The position numbers and the translations under genes are program-made. Positions 23,841 to 34,860 of a stretch of DNA of 64,000 nucleotides are shown piece by piece; position 1 is the stretch's first letter; every line of letters begins with the position of its first letter. The notes beneath the pieces were generated by a model. It saw only the letters and a list, made by a program, of their open reading frames with translations, did no database searches and was not told where the DNA came from. Origin of the DNA: Phocoena phocoena (Eukaryota; Chordata; Mammalia; Artiodactyla; Phocoenidae); the NCBI RefSeq assembly GCF_963924675.1, contig NC_089226.1:49927124-49991123 (forward strand), given 5' to 3'.

Positions 23841-23975
23841 AGGGACTTCCCTGGTGGTCCAGTGGTTAAGAATCTGCCCTTCCACCACAGGGGGTGTGGG
23901 TTCAATACCTGATGGGGAAACTAAGATTCAGCATGCCATGCCGCATAGCCAAAAAAAAAAAAAAAAGAAAGAAAA
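23841..23975 (+). repeat. Short CHR-family SINE
   Basis: Runs from 'gggacttccctggtggtcca' through 'gggttcaatacctga' to an A/G-rich tail. The flanks 'aaaaaatgaaatc' and 'aaaaaaaagaaatc' form the target duplication. Confidence 0.9.
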
Positions 23976-24456
23976 AAAAGAAATCGTCCTATATATCCCA
24001 TTTATCTTTGCAAAGTGAGCTTTACCATCTTAATTTTAGTTGTGACTCCTAAGAAGTGAAATTGACCAGTGTCATATATAGATATTTGGTGGCTATGCCA
24101 GTACTGGAAATCAGGTCTGTCTGAATACAAAGTCTGTTTGTATCCTCTAAGCCACATAGCTTCCGTGAACACTTATCAAGGCTTCAAAACCAATTGCCCA
24201 GCTCCTAAATGTTTTGAAAACATAAGATTCAGAGAAGGAGCATGATAAGGGTAATAGCAGCAAATAGTCTTGGGAGGCTGTGCTAATATTCTGATTCACC
24301 AAAGTCAAGAAGAAATAATTCATGTGCATTTCAGGAGAAAATGTGAAGCTAAAAGCCTAAGTAGCTATCCGTGCAATTCCATAGGAATCAACTTTGCAAA
24401 TAAGCATAAAAAAGAGAAAACACAGCAAAAAGTTGCTAGATCAAAAATATGACACG

Positions 24457-24780
24457 AGGGCTTCCCTGGTGGCGCAGTGGTTAAGAATCCACCTGCCAAT
24501 GCGGGGAACAGGGGTTTGAGCCCTGGTCTGGGAAGATCCCACATGCCACGGAGCAACTAAGCCCGTGTGCCACAACTACTGGGCTTTCGCTCTAGAGCCC
24601 GCGAGCCACAACTACTGAAGCCCCCATGCCTAGAGCCCATGCTCCGCCACAAGAGAAGCCACCACAATGAGAAGCCCACACACCACAACGAAGAGTAGCC
24701 CCCACTCTCCTCAAGTAGAGAAAGCCCCCGCGCAGCAACAAAGACCCAACTCAGCCAAAAATAAATAAATAAATAAATAA
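24457..24780 (+). repeat. CHR-1-type (long) SINE, first of a stacked pair
   Basis: Full-length, with a (AAAT)n tail. The target 'aaatatgaca' precedes it (about 24446) and 'aaatatatgaca' follows it; that right flank then served as target for the next SINE. Confidence 0.93.
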
Positions 24781-24794
24781 ATATATGACATTAG

Positions 24795-25027
24795 GGGCTT
24801 CCCTGGTGGCACAGTGGTTGAGAGTCCGCCTGCCGATGCAGGGGACACGGGTTCGTGCCCCGGCCCAGGAAGATCCCACATGCCACAGAGCGCCTGGGCC
24901 CGTAAGCCACAGCCGCTGAGCCTGCGCGTCCGGAGCCTGTGCTCCGCAACGGGAGAGGCCACAACAGTGAGAGGCCCGCGTACAGCAAAATAAATAAATA
25001 AATAAAAATTTTATATATATATATGTG
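24795..25027 (+). repeat. CHR-2-type SINE, second of a stacked pair
   Basis: Complete short-form copy with an (AAAT)n tail then a (TA)n run. The TSD 'tatatgacattag' is exact at 24782-24794 and 25028-25040. Confidence 0.95.
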
Positions 25028-25253
25028 TATATGACATTAGATCATTCAAAAGCCAAGGGTAAACCAAATTATAGAAATTTAATTCCTCAAGATAAAAATA
25101 TGGCTCCAGCTAAATATTGCAATGTTCAGAAAATGTGTTAAGAGTGAAGGAAGCTATTGATTATATATAGGCTAACTCGAGGGAGAAATTGAAAACCCAC
25201 ATTTCAGCTCTTGGATTTGAATACACAAGAGAAAAACATCAAGATGGAGGAAG

Positions 25254-25434
25254 GGGCTTCCCTGCTGGCGCAGTGGTTGGGAGTCCGCCTGCCGATGTGG
25301 GGGACGCGGGCTCATGCCCGGGTCCGGGAGGATCCCACATGCCGCGGAGCAGGGGACCCGTGAGCTGTGGCCGCTGAGCCTGCGCGTCCAGAGCCTGTGC
25401 TCCGCGGCGGGGGAGGCCCGCGTGCAGCAAAAAG
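25254..25434 (+). repeat. CHR-2-type SINE with short internal deletions
   Basis: The body lacks the 'ggctggg' segment after 'gccgcggagc' and the 'acaacagtgaga' segment before 'ggcccgcgtgcagc'. The TSD 'aagatggaggaag' (25241-25253) is repeated as 'aaaatggaggaag' (25435-25447). Confidence 0.93.
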
Positions 25435-25799
25435 AAAATGGAGGAAGGATTCCCAATGCAGCATAAAAAATGTATTCATCCATGTTATTATATCTTTATA
25501 AAACTTAGCGAAATGTGTTCACTTGATTTAGCAGCACAGCGTACGAGACACTGTAGGGATGGTATCTTCATTCCTTGAGGTGTCCCCAGGGTGTCTATGA
25601 AAATCTTTGGAAACCAGAGTGTAAATCCTTACATTTTTCACACTTTACCTGAAGTACTTTAACAGCTATTTGCTCATAATATCTCCCATAAAAGTAATCG
25701 TCATCTTTTAAGTTAATGAGGTTAATCACCCTTTTTATTGTACATAATGAGCCAGACACTGTGAACAATTTCTCTCTTCCTTCTCTGGGTTCTTGTCAA

Positions 25800-26130
25800 A
25801 CCTTGTTTTAGTCAGGGTACACTAACTGCTGTAACGGTCACATCTCAGTGACTTAACACAACGAGTTTGTTTCTGACTCAAATCACAATCCAATGGAGGT
25901 TGCAGGTGGCAGGGGGAGAAAGAGAGAGCCCCTTGCATAACGATTCTGCTGGATCCTCTGATAGATGAGGGAAGAGAGCATGGAGAACTGCATGGGAAAT
26001 CTTCATGACTCAGGTTTGGAGGTGGTGTTGATCACTTCTGCCCGTATTTCATTGGCCAGAACACAGTAATGTGGTTGCAAAGGAGGCCAGGAAATGTAGT
26101 CCTTTTACTTGCCCATGTTTTGATGAACAA
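25800..26130. repeat. Ancient dispersed repeat (family B, copy 1)
   Basis: The block order 'actgctgtaacggtcacatc', 'tcagtgacttaacacaa', 'agagagcatggagaactgca', 'attggccagaacacagtaat' and 'caggaaatgtagtcc' recurs in the copy at 60.2-60.6 kb. It is an old mammalian interspersed repeat that I cannot name. Confidence 0.6.
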
Positions 26131-26174
26131 CTAGTCTCTACCACACTAGTAAATCAGGAAGATTAAATGAATTC

Positions 26175-26385
26175 TTTTTGTGTGTGTGTGTGTGTGGTAC
26201 GCGGGCCTCTCACTGTTGTGGCCTGTTCCGTTGCGGAGCACAGGCTCCGGATGCGCAGGCTCAGCGGCCATGGCTCACGGGCCTAGCCGCTCTGCGGCAT
26301 GTGGGATCTTCCCAGACCGGGGCACGAACCAGTGTCCCCTGCATCGGCAGGCGGACTCTCAACCACTGCACCACCAGGGAAGCCC
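26175..26385 (-). repeat. CHR-2-type SINE whose tail is a (CA)n repeat
   Basis: Reverse-oriented body 'ggtacgcgggcctctcactg' to 'ccaccagggaagccc'. In place of the usual T run, the plus strand shows '(tg)n' at 26179-26197, so the tail reads (CA)n on the element's strand. No clear TSD. Confidence 0.93.
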
Positions 26386-27289
26386 AACACTGGTAGTTTT
26401 AATAGGTTTTATAGTCATAAAATGTGAGAACTACAGGGAACCATAGAGTATATACAGTCATTCTATAAATGAGAAGACTGAGGGTCAGAGAGCTGTGTCA
26501 CTGAAGCCCAATTCAGATCAGCCTTAACCGTGCTCTGCAGCTTCTGACATCAAACTACATGAAATTTTAGGGGATCATAATGCTTGCTAGTTTGGTTATT
26601 GTTATCTACAGATGGGTCTCTTTAGTTGAAACTGGAGGACAGAAATTCAGAAACACACACACACACAAAGGTTTGTTTCTAGTTGAAGAAAACTGAAATG
26701 GGCTTTAGAATATACTTAATGCAAACTTTTTTATAGATGATGAAACTGAGGCCCAGAAAGGGGATATGACTTTTTGAGAACAGGTTACTGGCAGAATCAG
26801 TACTAGAATCCCAGTTCTGTAGCTCCAGATAAAAATTCATCTTCACATGAAGACCTCCTCCTCTTCAGGGCTCATCTCTTTATTTGGTGTTTCTTATCTC
26901 TGAGAACCCAGGGCCCTTATACTAAACACAAAACACACTACCCATATCTACACTTCCATGTACACTGTTCCACTGTCAGGCCCTAATCTCCAATTCTGCC
27001 CACTGACTCCTACCCTCTTTCTAACCTAAGACACACACACTACATACACCATGCACCCTTTACCTTTTCTGAGTCCTAATTCCTTTCAACAGCTTCATCT
27101 ACAAACCAAGGTGTGGACGACTAACAATGGTATAATGATTCAGCCCCTCCTTGGATATCTGTATTTCTAAAGAGGCTTAAGATAAAAGGTGCTATCCCAA
27201 AAGACATACTTTTTTGAATTAAGAGTAGATACACATAGAACATTCCAGCATTAATTTTTGAAAAATAAAATTAATTTTTATCACAAATT

Positions 27290-27440
27290 ATAAAAAGAGA
27301 GAATTTTGGGGGGTGATCCAACTGTTCTACATCTTGATTGTGGTGATTACATGACTGTGCATTTGCCAAAACCTGTAGAATTATACATCAAAAAGAGTGA
27401 ATTGTACTATGTAAATCTAAAAATTTTTAAAAGGAATAAA
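27290..27440 (+). repeat. L1 3'-end remnant
   Basis: The block 'caactgttctacatcttgat', 'tgtggtgattacatgactgt' and 'aaagagtgaattgtactatg' is the 3' end of an older L1 subfamily, followed by an A-rich tail. Confidence 0.65.
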
Positions 27441-27659
27441 AAAGTGATTTCACAGCCCATTAATATCCTTTAGTTTTCCTGCCCAGAAGCAACCACAGTG
27501 TAATGTCTTATAATGACATTCTAGTGGTGGAAATTTAGTCACTGAGTCAGACTTACTGGGGAGATGTTTTTGGAAATGATTTTTTTAGAACTCTTAAACC
27601 AGGAAATCATCTATTCCACTATAATATTACACTGCAGCTTTTTTGACTTACAGATCTAT

Positions 27660-27800
27660 TTTTCCACTTCTCCTCCACAAGACTGTTAGACTCCGAATAG
27701 CATGTTCCCTGTTTAGTTACCTTGGTGTCCCCAGAATCTACCTAGTATAATATCTGACACCTAGTGGATACTCAATATTTACTGAAGAAACAGAAGTCCT
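27660..27800 (+). repeat. L2 3'-end remnant
   Basis: 'tccacaagactgttagactc' followed by 'tacctagtataatatctgac' and 'acctagtggatactcaatat' matches the L2 3' end order. Confidence 0.55.
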
Positions 27801-30750
27801 GTTTTAAGCACAGAAGGAAATGTGAAAATAAATACGGTATAGCTCCTGGTCTCAAAGAATCTTCAAACTTAGTGGTCAGGTTACCTCAATATAGTTAGTA
27901 GTACACAAACTAAGTGGGAAATAAGAGGACAGAAGGTAGGGAAAGATTACTGTGTAGGCTGATAATGGAAGCTGTCATCTTATTTCAATGTTCTGTAATG
28001 AGCATTAGTATATTGTGTGTAACAGGAGACCCTTCAATGTCCTTTCATAGAGCTGTGGTTGATGAAAAACCTGGGTGACAGGAAAAGAGACCAGATGGCG
28101 GCAGTCCATCTAACAATGTTTTACCTAATTGCAGAGTATTTTTTTATTTTTAAAGAAACTGAGGATGGCACAGCCTTTGACGAAACTGCATCATCTTGGA
28201 ATCTACAAAGAATCAGATCCCGAAGGAAAACAATAACTAATATCACTAAAAACCAAGTCATTCTGGAAACATTTCACAGGCTTCCTTTAGAAGATAAACT
28301 TAAGTGTTACAGTAACGGCTTTATGGTCATGACATTAAACACATGACATAAAGCTCAGCTATTAATATTTTTATTCTTAAATATCAAGGCCCTCTCTGCA
28401 CTGGGAATTAAGGATTCCAATTTAGTCTCCTGTCCAGGCCATCTAGGGTTTCATAAACAATGTTCTATTTCCTTCATTGTCTGTGACAGTCCACTTCACT
28501 AGCTAACATCTGTCACAAAAGAATCAGGTTATAAGAGGTGATGTAAGTCAATTATTACTTAAAGGATTGAGCAATCCATCAAAGTGTTATAATTTAACAA
28601 CTTATTTATCCATTAAACAATTGCTGCATGCCTAACTGCGTATGTGCCTGGCAGAAGAAAAGAGCGTATTACCTACTGTTAACAATAATATCTGGCGGCC
28701 AAAGGCAGTTTACTGGTTTATGACCCGGTCATGTTGCAGCTTTGCACTGAAAGGGGAGAGGTTAGAAGGTAGAATATTGTCACTGTATTTATGCTTCTAA
28801 GTACCAAATCACCTAGATGACTATTTTGGAAAGAAAATAACTACAGGTCAACAATCCCTTATTGTAAACCCTTGGGACCAGGTGTGATTCAGAATTCAGA
28901 ACTCCTTATAGTTTACAATGGCAGTAGGTCCATATACCACATATTATGGAATGTCTCCAGCAGGGACTGGGGCAGCACGCTGTGATCAAACAGTATTTCT
29001 GCAGTGAAGTGAGTGAATGCTCACACTAAGCAGCATGGATAAAGCCTATAAATGGTTTCACATAAGCACAGGCCAAGCCAGGTTTTACTTCCCAGGTACC
29101 CAATTTCTTCATATGTAAAATGAAGTTCTATTGAACTTCTCCAAGTTATGGATTGACCAACATGAATGCTCAGTCAGAACTGAAATATGTATCTGTATCA
29201 TGCATTAATTTAGATATTGGTCTAGTGCTCCCCATGTGGATCAAAAGGGCTTGAAAATCACTCCACTTTCATAAACATTTCCTTAGTCTAAACAATGATG
29301 TTTTGTCTAAGCTGCTTTACTGCCTTCTAAACAAGCTATATGAAAATGTACCCATTGATATTGGTGGGTATAGGTAGGAGAATGGGCATTAAAAAATCCT
29401 TTTAGCTGTAAATTACCAACACAAACCCCAGAAACCTTGAAATGTTTTTCTTGGAGGACAGAATAGAAAATATGAAAAGAATATCAAGTACTAATATATT
29501 GTGAAAATAAAGCAGAGATTACTGCAGCATAAACTACAACTTATCTATATTTAAAGTTTAAAAAATGTGTATTTTCAAATGAGACTTTAAAAAATGTGAT
29601 TTAAATAGTTATGGAACTTCTGTTTTGTCATCAAAAAGCCTTGGTGTCACATGGTTGTTGCACCTCTTTGGGAAATGAAGGGAAAACACTACATTTGTAG
29701 TCTTGGCCAAATGGAAGCTACTTAGGTCTGGGACATTTACTTTTTCCTTTTCTGTTTCAACTAAAAGCAAAAGATACTAGCAGTAGTTCTTGTGTAGACT
29801 TAAAAAATGTCAAACAAACCTGGGTTCTATTTTCAATTCCTCTCTACTTGTTAACAGGTGACCCTCAGCTGATTTGTCCCTTAATTTTAAAATGCAGGTG
29901 ATTTCTACCCTGAAGTACTGTTGAATGAAAATGGTAGCTAAACATATATTTATGGCAGTACTTACTAGCTTGCTACTGAGAAAAACAATATCCCTCGATT
30001 CACTTATTGAATGTCTAAGGAAGAAGAGGTATTTTTTAAAAATTTCCATAGTTGCAGGTAGGTTAATGTTGAAATGTTTGAGCAGTGTCTAGAGAAATAG
30101 AGGTACCACAGATTTGAGGCTGATTAGGTAAGGATAAACTAGTTGAGCGTGCCAGGAACTTTCCTAGGTTTTTGGAATATATCAGATACAGTGAAAAAAG
30201 ACAAAAATCCTTCCCTCAGGGAGCTTACACTCCAGTGTGACCACTTGAAGATACCAGTCCTATTCTTTCATTCTATCTATAAGAGATACTAGTTACAAAC
30301 ACCTCTAATCTGTCCATTTATGGAGCAGAGCATGTACTCCCTAGCATGGTATTCCATTTTTTCATGTTATACCTTGATGAATTTAATATTCTCTAAAATC
30401 GTGAACCCCTTATGGTAAAGGTTCATTCATTTATTCTGTTATCGAGCTCTTAACCACATACCAAGTATAGCAGATATAGACAAGCTTGGATACTTCCAGA
30501 AAACAGCAAAGCAGCCTCTTTCCCTGCCTGCCCCCACGAAACAAATGGAGATAATTTAGTACCTTCTAAAAGTATCTATGTCCTCAACATGAGAAATTTG
30601 AGAACTTCCTTAAGTCCATTTTATGATGCAACTATTTTGATTTTGAATATATGAGGTAGAGCGTCACAAGTGTTTCAGTGCTTGGGTCTCTTAATTGGGT
30701 CTTGGGTACAACAGTGAAAAAGAGAAAGCTCCTATTATTAAAAAATTTAG
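27800..30750. other. Quiet stretch, few recognisable repeats, no supported gene
   Basis: About 3 kb with no CHR SINE. A 95-codon plus-strand frame (28059-28346) begins in unique sequence; it has no recognised domain and I found no matching splice donor. Its status is unknown. Confidence 0.45.
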
Positions 30751-30751
30751 C

Positions 30752-31362
30752 CAGGGTTCTTAATCAGGGGTTCATAGTCAGAATTCAGGGGTCCATGAAA
30801 TTGGATAGGGAAAAATTACATCTCTATTTTCAATAACTTCCAATAAAATTTGAATGCAGGCAACAGATCACAGTAGTGTTAGGCGTAAACGTGTCACAGC
30901 TGAACTCTGATGTTTTCCTATTACGATTGCTGCAGACAACTTGCTTGTTAATGAATTATAAAGCATATATATTTCTACGTCCAAAATTAAAATTTTTTTG
31001 ATAATTATTTCAATATCATTGTCTCCCTTTATTATCCAATATACTGTATTTTATGCTTTTTTTTTTTTTTTTTATGCGGTACGTGGGCCTCTCACTGTTG
31101 TGGCCTCTCCCGTTGCGGACCACAGGCTCCAGACGCTCAGGCTCAGCGGCCATGGCTCATGGGCCTAGCCGCTCTGCGGCATGTGGGATCTTCCCGGACC
31201 GGGGCACGAACCTGTGTCCCCTGCAACAGCAGGCGGACTCTTAACCACTGCGCCACCAGGGAAGCCCTGTATTTTATGTTTAAAAACTTTTCTGAAAAGT
31301 GATCCATAGACTTCACTAGATTAACCAAGGGGTACATGACAGTAAAAGGTTGAGTCTAATGG
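30752..31362 (+). mobile_element. hAT-type DNA-transposon relic split by a SINE
   Basis: The left end 'cagggttcttaatcaggggt' and the right end 'ggtacatgacagtaaaaggt' plus 'tgagtctaatgg' form a degraded terminal inverted repeat. The interior has 'caacagatcacagtagtgtt' and 'gtgatccatagacttcacta', as in old non-autonomous hAT elements of mammals. The CHR-2 SINE at 31056-31266 interrupts it. No transposase frame. Confidence 0.6.
31056..31266 (-). repeat. CHR-2-type SINE with perfect TSD
   Basis: Reverse-oriented; the T run of about 20 is followed by 'atgcggtacgtgggcctctc'. The TSD 'ctgtattttatg' is exact at 31044-31055 and 31267-31278. Confidence 0.96.
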
Positions 31363-31883
31363 TCTAAAGGGTCATAGTAATCTTTGTACCTCCACAGCCT
31401 CTCACTTGGTAACTAATCAATACATATGTACAGAATGAAATAAATGGATTTAGAACTGGTTGAACCAGTACCCCCTATCCCCAAATACTGACACCCTGGA
31501 TGTCTATAATAGGATATGGTAGGGCTGCTTCTTATTCAAAATTTTTAAATCAAATGCTTTAGATGAAGACATGGATCATATAATTTGTTCATTTCCCTAA
31601 AATAAACTTTATACATCTGAATTAAGCAATACTTGATGTGGCTGGATTACATTCTTCATTGAACATACCTACAAAGAAACATTTAAAAAGTTTTGGCAAC
31701 TGTGTCTTGGAATTGCAGCAATAAGAAATAGTGAGCACAATGGAAAGTAGTTAGGAACACAAAAATGAGAGGGGGCCTATGTATTGAGGCCTGACTTTGG
31801 CAAGTTAATTTACCACGGTGCTTTCAAGTAAAACTAGGTGAAGAGGAAATCACATGGTGAGTGCCCTAAAAATACAGGTCCCC

Positions 31884-32008
31884 AGGGACTTCCTAGTGGT
31901 GTAGTAATTAAGACTCTGTGCTTCCACTGCAGGGGGTGTGGGTTTGATCCCTGGTCAGGGAACTAAGATCCTACATGCCATGTGGTACGTGGCCAAAAAA
32001 ACAAAAAA
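31884..32008 (+). repeat. Short CHR-family SINE
   Basis: From 'agggacttcctagtggtgta' through 'gtttgatccctggtcaggg' to an A-rich tail with C interruptions. Target duplication not clear. Confidence 0.88.
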
Positions 32009-32554
32009 ACCCTATGTATCTGGTGTTCTATGTTAAATGTTACTGTATTTTTAAAGATAAAGAAACAGATTCAAAAGTTAATTTGCCTAAGCTGATACCT
32101 TACTTCCTAGCTTATTAGACCAGAAATCCAGAACCCAGGCCTGACTCAAAGGCAGTTCTTTCAAGCTATGCCTTTGTAAGGTCTTACAGACCTAACATTC
32201 TTAAAGTGAACCATAAAGATTGAACTCACTTCAGGTATCGCAGACCAAACCCTGAAAATGGTTTTATTTTAGACAATACTTTCCTTATCTTCTCAATCTT
32301 TAAACTGTGATAGAATCCCTGTTAATTATGAATTATGGTATGAATATCATATGTTATGCATAAAATATATAGCGTATGAAGTATCATTTACTAAGCTAGG
32401 TATTTGGTAAACTGTTAAAACTGATGGGGCATTAACTTATAACATCTAAAGCAGAGAGAATCATACTCTTCATGATTAAAAATGGTTTAACTTTGAAGGA
32501 TATATGTACTTTCAGTGAATCCTAATACACGGTGAGTAGATTTGCAAAAAACTA

Positions 32555-32780
32555 GTTTTTGCCTCAAAAGTGATCTCACAGGCGACACTGCTTTATACAT
32601 GCATTCAATTCTCACAGCAAGCCAATGAGGGAGGTACTATTCCCACTGCACAGATGGAAGCTGAGGCAGAGTTAAATAACTTGCTCAAAGTCAACACAAT
32701 GTGCAGAAGTGTGACTTCAACCCAGGCTGACTGGCTGAGACTATGCTCTAAGCCACTACACTATACTGCCTTTTGAGAGC
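32555..32780 (-). repeat. MIR remnant
   Basis: Contains 'attctcacagcaagccaatg', 'cactgcacagatggaagctg' and 'taacttgctcaaagtcaaca', a reverse-complement MIR order. A second, weaker MIR-like segment follows at about 32810-32950. The 68-codon frame here is MIR read as protein. Confidence 0.65.
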
Positions 32781-32959
32781 TTATTAAATTTCATATTATT
32801 TTCTTAATTCTTCGGAAAACTCAATGAAGCTGACAAATACTATTTTTATAGGATTCAAAGTCTCAGACTGATGAATATACCCCAAATCAGGTAAGTACTG
32901 AGATTCAAACCCAGGTCTTTCCATTGCTAATGCTCATACTCTCAACTACTAAATCAACT

Positions 32960-34625
32960 TCTCATGATCCTATGGTGATGATCTTAAGTGGATTTAACCA
33001 TCATAATGCATAATATACACAAATACAACGTGACAGGTTGTAGGTCTATTTTGACTTCAACTAGCACAAAAATATTTTAATAGCATGTCCTTGCCAGTGT
33101 TATCAGAGGAATTACTTCCCAGTTATTTGAACTGTTAAGTACATTTTAAGTGAACTTTACACAGTATCAAGATATATTCTGCAAATTTAGGGTTCTCTCA
33201 AGCTACGATGTGTTACACATAACTTTTAAGTTTCTACTCAGATTACTGAAAGGCAGAATGGGTTCAGGTATGTAAATTAACAGCCTATATGAAGTTTATC
33301 TTCATCAGACCACTGAGCAGGTATTAGTAATTAACAATTAAATAAGTAACACCCTAAATAAACAACTCAGCAGTAAACAGGGGTGTCCAATAACTTTCTG
33401 AATCTGGGTATAACTTTGGGCCCATGACAATTACTCAAGTAACGCTGTTTTATCTTTTCCTCTCTCCAGATGGTTGAAGAGGTGGGAGACTATGAGATAG
33501 TCTTAAATTTGTTAGAAATAGGTTATTAGTCTGGACAGTCAAGTTTTAGTCTAAAATGGGGCATCTTGCTGGATGTATGGAGGCTTGCACTATGCACTGC
33601 AATCCAAAATGTAACTTATAGCAGAGCAATTCACGGGTAGCCCAAAGTTTCTCTTTTCATGGAAATACCTCAGGTTATTTCTTCTGGTACATCTCATGGA
33701 AAGCAATGAAACCTGGGTTACTGTGCCAAGATCTAGTAATAACCAACACCTTTGATATATTTTTTGATTATACAAAATCTTATCTGTCTTACCTGCTTCC
33801 TTCTTTTGCTGACATCTTTCCATTTATTCTGCCAGTTAAACTCCCAGAGAGAAACAGCAGCTCATTTACGTTACTGGGTAATGGGATGAGAGTGAGTACA
33901 GGTTATGGAAAATTTAGTTCGTATCAGTCAGAATTGTATTTTCCACTTTTGTGGAGGGCCTGGTTGCCCTAAGGTGTTAGTTGCTTTTCTCTCCTTGTGA
34001 CAGTTATACCCTCCTCATTTAAGTAATCTAAACAATTTGACTATCTCAGATTTCTCCTCCTTTAGGTTAATGTACATTGATAAAATCTTAGCTGGACAAG
34101 AAACAGACATGTCTTGTTCAAGTCTAACCTCCTGGTTCAACTGAGCACCATTTTTTCTAAAAGTGGTTGTGAAGATCATCCCAGTCAGTCTAGCTAGGAA
34201 GAATTAATGATATAGGTATAAAGGGCAGACACCACCTTTTAGAACAAGGCATTTTTCAAAAGAAGCTGAGGCTCATGGTCATTGCTATGCTTTTTTTGGA
34301 ACTGTGATAAAAACCACTATTCTTGGAGTACAAGTTAGGTTAAATGAAAAGACCTGAAAACTGGGAAGGAAAAATAATCAAATCAAATGAAAAGCACTGA
34401 GTATTATGTACAAAAAAAAAAAAAAATCACAAAAATACTTCAGAGCTCTTCCTCCTCTCCCCCTGGCCTGATTTCAGGGCAAGGTAGAATTTTAAGTCCT
34501 GATTCCTTTGGGAAATGATCAGACCGCGTGAAGTAGAATGTGATTTTGACCCTGAAGTAGGAAGATTTAAATACAAACCCCTTTCAATCCCACATGCCCT
34601 CTGTAAACTCTTCTTTCTTACCTCT
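32960..34625. other. AT-rich stretch without a supported gene
   Basis: No CHR SINE and no recognised repeat. Frames near 33590-33972 on both strands have no recognised product or consistent splice sites. Confidence 0.4.
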
Positions 34626-34640
34626 TTTGGAGCCAAACTT

Positions 34641-34847
34641 TTTTTTTTTTTTTCCCCGATACGCGGGCCTCTCACCGTTGTGGCCTCTCCTGTTGCAGAG
34701 CACAGGCTCCGGACGCGCAGGCTCAGCGGCCATGGCTCACGGGCCCAGCCGCTCCGCGGCATGTGCGACCCTCCCGGACCTGGGCACAAACACGTGTCCC
34801 CTGCATCGGCAGGCGGACTCTCAACCACTGTGCCACCAGGGAAGCCC
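34641..34847 (-). repeat. CHR-2-type SINE with perfect TSD
   Basis: Reverse-oriented with a T tail then 'ccccgatacgcgggcctctc'. The TSD 'tggagccaaactt' is exact at 34628-34640 and 34848-34860. Confidence 0.96.
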
Positions 34848-34860
34848 TGGAGCCAAACTT

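Noticed and set aside
28059..28346. 95-codon plus-strand frame in a quiet region
   Set aside because: Possible exon, but no recognised domain, no good donor at its end, and a start ATG with no promoter context. Kept as unknown, not annotated as a gene.
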